NCBI GenBank assembly: GCA_023511915.1
Contig: JAIMAN010000020.1
Location: 1 to 41,982 of the forward strand
From: Armatimonadota bacterium
Lineage (GTDB): Bacteria; Armatimonadota; Fimbriimonadia; Fimbriimonadales; GBS-DC
Direction: 5' to 3'
DNA length: 41,982 nt
Shown here one piece after another: positions 40,743-41,982 of this stretch. Position numbers and translations under genes: made by a program. Under the pieces are notes generated by a model. That model did no database searches. It had not been told where the DNA came from and saw only the letters and a program-made list of their open reading frames with translations. Position 1 is the stretch's first letter; the number at the start of each line of letters is the position of its first letter.

Positions 40743-41982
40743 ATGATGAAGCGTGCAGCGATTGGGTTGCTGATGCTGTGGAGCGCGGCGGCGGTCGCGC
40801 AAGCGCCGTTTACGATTGTGCGCCCACAAGACGGCGCGCGCGTGCGCGAGGTAGTGCAAATCCGATTCCCTATCCGTAGCGTGCCGCAGGGCGGGTTCAT
40901 CGGCGTGAGCATCAACGGCAAGTTCGTGGAGGCGGTTGCGCCCGCCGCGTTGGACACCGACCGCGAGCGCGGACACTACATCTACCGCTGGGACACCAAG
41001 CGGCTGAATGTGCCCGACGGCGAACACACAATTGAACTTACCCTCTACAGCAATCCCGAAGGTGGGAGCAGCGCGCGCGTGCTGGGGCGCAGCTCTGTGC
41101 GCGTGCAAGTGGAGAACGAAATCAAAGTGCCCGCTGAGGGCATTCCCCTGCGCTACCGATGGACGCCCGGCAAGACCTACCGCTACGACCTCAAGGCGAC
41201 CATCAAAGAGATTAACGAAGTGCAATACTCTGGCTTGACGCCCGAAGAGACCATCCTGAACGACTTCAGTTTCAAGGGCGACCTTGCGGTGCTGGACTTC
41301 CGCAACAGTTTGGGGCTCATCTCGTGGACGCCTGTGCCGCCCGGTATCGAGATTGAGGGCGGGCAGGTGAATGTGATTACCTCCGACCGCATGGCGCCTG
41401 TGTATCAAGAGGTGGAGACCACGGGGCGGGTGCGCTATCAGGTCTCGCGCGCGGCGGATTCGCAGCAGGCGGAGGTCTACTACTACTGGGTGGAAGACCT
41501 GCCGCTGTTGCCCCCGCGCCGCTACAAGCCAGGCGACCGCTGGAGCGCGACCATCGCTATCAACAACCCCCTGCGCTCTGGGGAAGCCTCCGAAATTGGC
41601 AACCAAATCCCCGTCGCCGCGCGACTTGAGCGGTTCGAGTGGGAGCAGGGCTACAAGTGCGCCAAAATCGTCTACGAGTTCACGGGCAACATTCCCATCA
41701 CGCTGGACTTGGGTGGGGTGCAGTTGGAGAAGCCCAAGAGCATCGTGCGCCGCGAGGTCTACTTCGCCTACGATCTGGGGCAGGTGATTCGCGTCAAGAC
41801 CATCACGCAGCTGGAGGGGCGCGTGCGTCAGGAGTCGTTCGGCGGCGGGTTTGGCGCACCAGGCGGCTTTGGCGCGCCGCCGGGCTTTGGGCGCGGGCAG
41901 GGCGGCTTCGGCGCGGACGATGAAGGCGAAATGCGCGGCGGCCCGCGCGGCGCGCCGCGCGGCGGACCAGGCGCACCGGGCG
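40743..41982 (+). CDS. Secreted protein with Gly/Arg/Pro-rich tail (incomplete at window edge)
   Basis: The frame runs from ATG 40743 through at least 413 codons without a stop and is cut by the end of the window. A signal peptide (MMKRAAIGLLMLWSAAAVAQA) leads into a beta-rich domain beginning PFTIVRPQDGARVREVVQI, an Ig-like start found in extracellular proteins. The middle is unrecognised. From about residue 365 it becomes low complexity (FGGGFGAPGGFGAPPGFGRG, then RGGPRGAPRGGPGAPG). GGAGG precedes the start. Confidence 0.8.
   Translation, partial: MMKRAAIGLLMLWSAAAVAQAPFTIVRPQDGARVREVVQIRFPIRSVPQGGFIGVSINGKFVEAVAPAALDTDRERGHYIYRWDTKRLNVPDGEHTIELTLYSNPEGGSSARVLGRSSVRVQVENEIKVPAEGIPLRYRWTPGKTYRYDLKATIKEINEVQYSGLTPEETILNDFSFKGDLAVLDFRNSLGLISWTPVPPGIEIEGGQVNVITSDRMAPVYQEVETTGRVRYQVSRAADSQQAEVYYYWVEDLPLLPPRRYKPGDRWSATIAINNPLRSGEASEIGNQIPVAARLERFEWEQGYKCAKIVYEFTGNIPITLDLGGVQLEKPKSIVRREVYFAYDLGQVIRVKTITQLEGRVRQESFGGGFGAPGGFGAPPGFGRGQGGFGADDEGEMRGGPRGAPRGGPGAPG

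Noticed and set aside
1-41982. tRNA, rRNA, riboswitches and intact insertion sequences
   Set aside because: I found no convincing cloverleaf with tRNA landmarks, rRNA core sequence, known riboswitch core or full transposase frame.

Overview
The window is a GC-rich, gene-dense piece of chromosome from a diderm, apparently flagellated bacterium. A phosphate-type porin ending in an aromatic residue, a PEP-CTERM protein, lipoproteins, a FliJ-like protein, a family 2 glycoside hydrolase, a peptidylglycine-monooxygenase-like secreted enzyme and many genes with a TANNNT box 6-11 bases before the start codon and no Shine-Dalgarno sequence would fit an environmental, possibly thermophilic lineage such as Armatimonadota. 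That placement is inference; no rRNA gene is present to confirm it. No tRNA, rRNA, CRISPR array or intact transposase gene was seen.

Layout. 1-321: a nested palindromic element and one copy of a dispersed repeat (family A). 322-5309 (+): glnD, a YmdB-type phosphoesterase and a photolyase, with a second repeat family (B) before the photolyase. 5306-13622 (-): rplY/ctc, a phosphate-binding protein, a phosphate-type porin, a membrane protein with Ig-like repeats, recA, a receiver-histidine kinase and a sugar-binding lipoprotein. 13663-14751 (+): NAD-dependent epimerase. 14755-18583 (-): aspS, ispE, a fliJ-like gene and a lytic transglycosylase, which look like one operon. 18744-19406 (+): PEP-CTERM protein with a strong promoter and terminator. 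19496-21988 (-): clpC. 22441-23373 (+): coiled-coil lipoprotein whose start region is full of family B repeats. 23355-26033 (-): GH2 enzyme. 26084-27912 (+): an overlapping ATPase/PIN-like pair resembling a defence module. 27884-32735 (-): purH, a redoxin/cytochrome c/copper monooxygenase fusion and a membrane protein. 32800-33135 (+): zinc-ribbon protein. 33136-33928: repeats and the remnant of an Rpn-type nuclease gene. 33929-38664 (+): acyl-CoA synthetase, a secreted GH-like protein and a small membrane protein. 38676-40322 (+): a DarT/DarG DNA ADP-ribosylation toxin-antitoxin pair. 40258-40674 (+): B12-binding methylmalonyl-CoA mutase subunit. 40743-end (+): a secreted protein with a Gly/Arg/Pro-rich tail, cut by the window edge.

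Most striking are the repeats. Family A is a roughly 170-base, terminally inverted, multi-hairpin element. One complete copy sits in frame inside ispE as 56 extra codons, and another array lies directly after the signal peptide of the secreted protein at 35461; both are read in the same frame (LTPSPSPT...). Family B repeats appear to split the signal peptide of the lipoprotein at 22441: removing 148 bases between two GTTC copies restores a normal leader in frame. The other main candidates are the ATPase/PIN pair, which has visibly more AT-rich sequence than its neighbours, and the DarTG module, each of whose genes has its own leaderless-type promoter.
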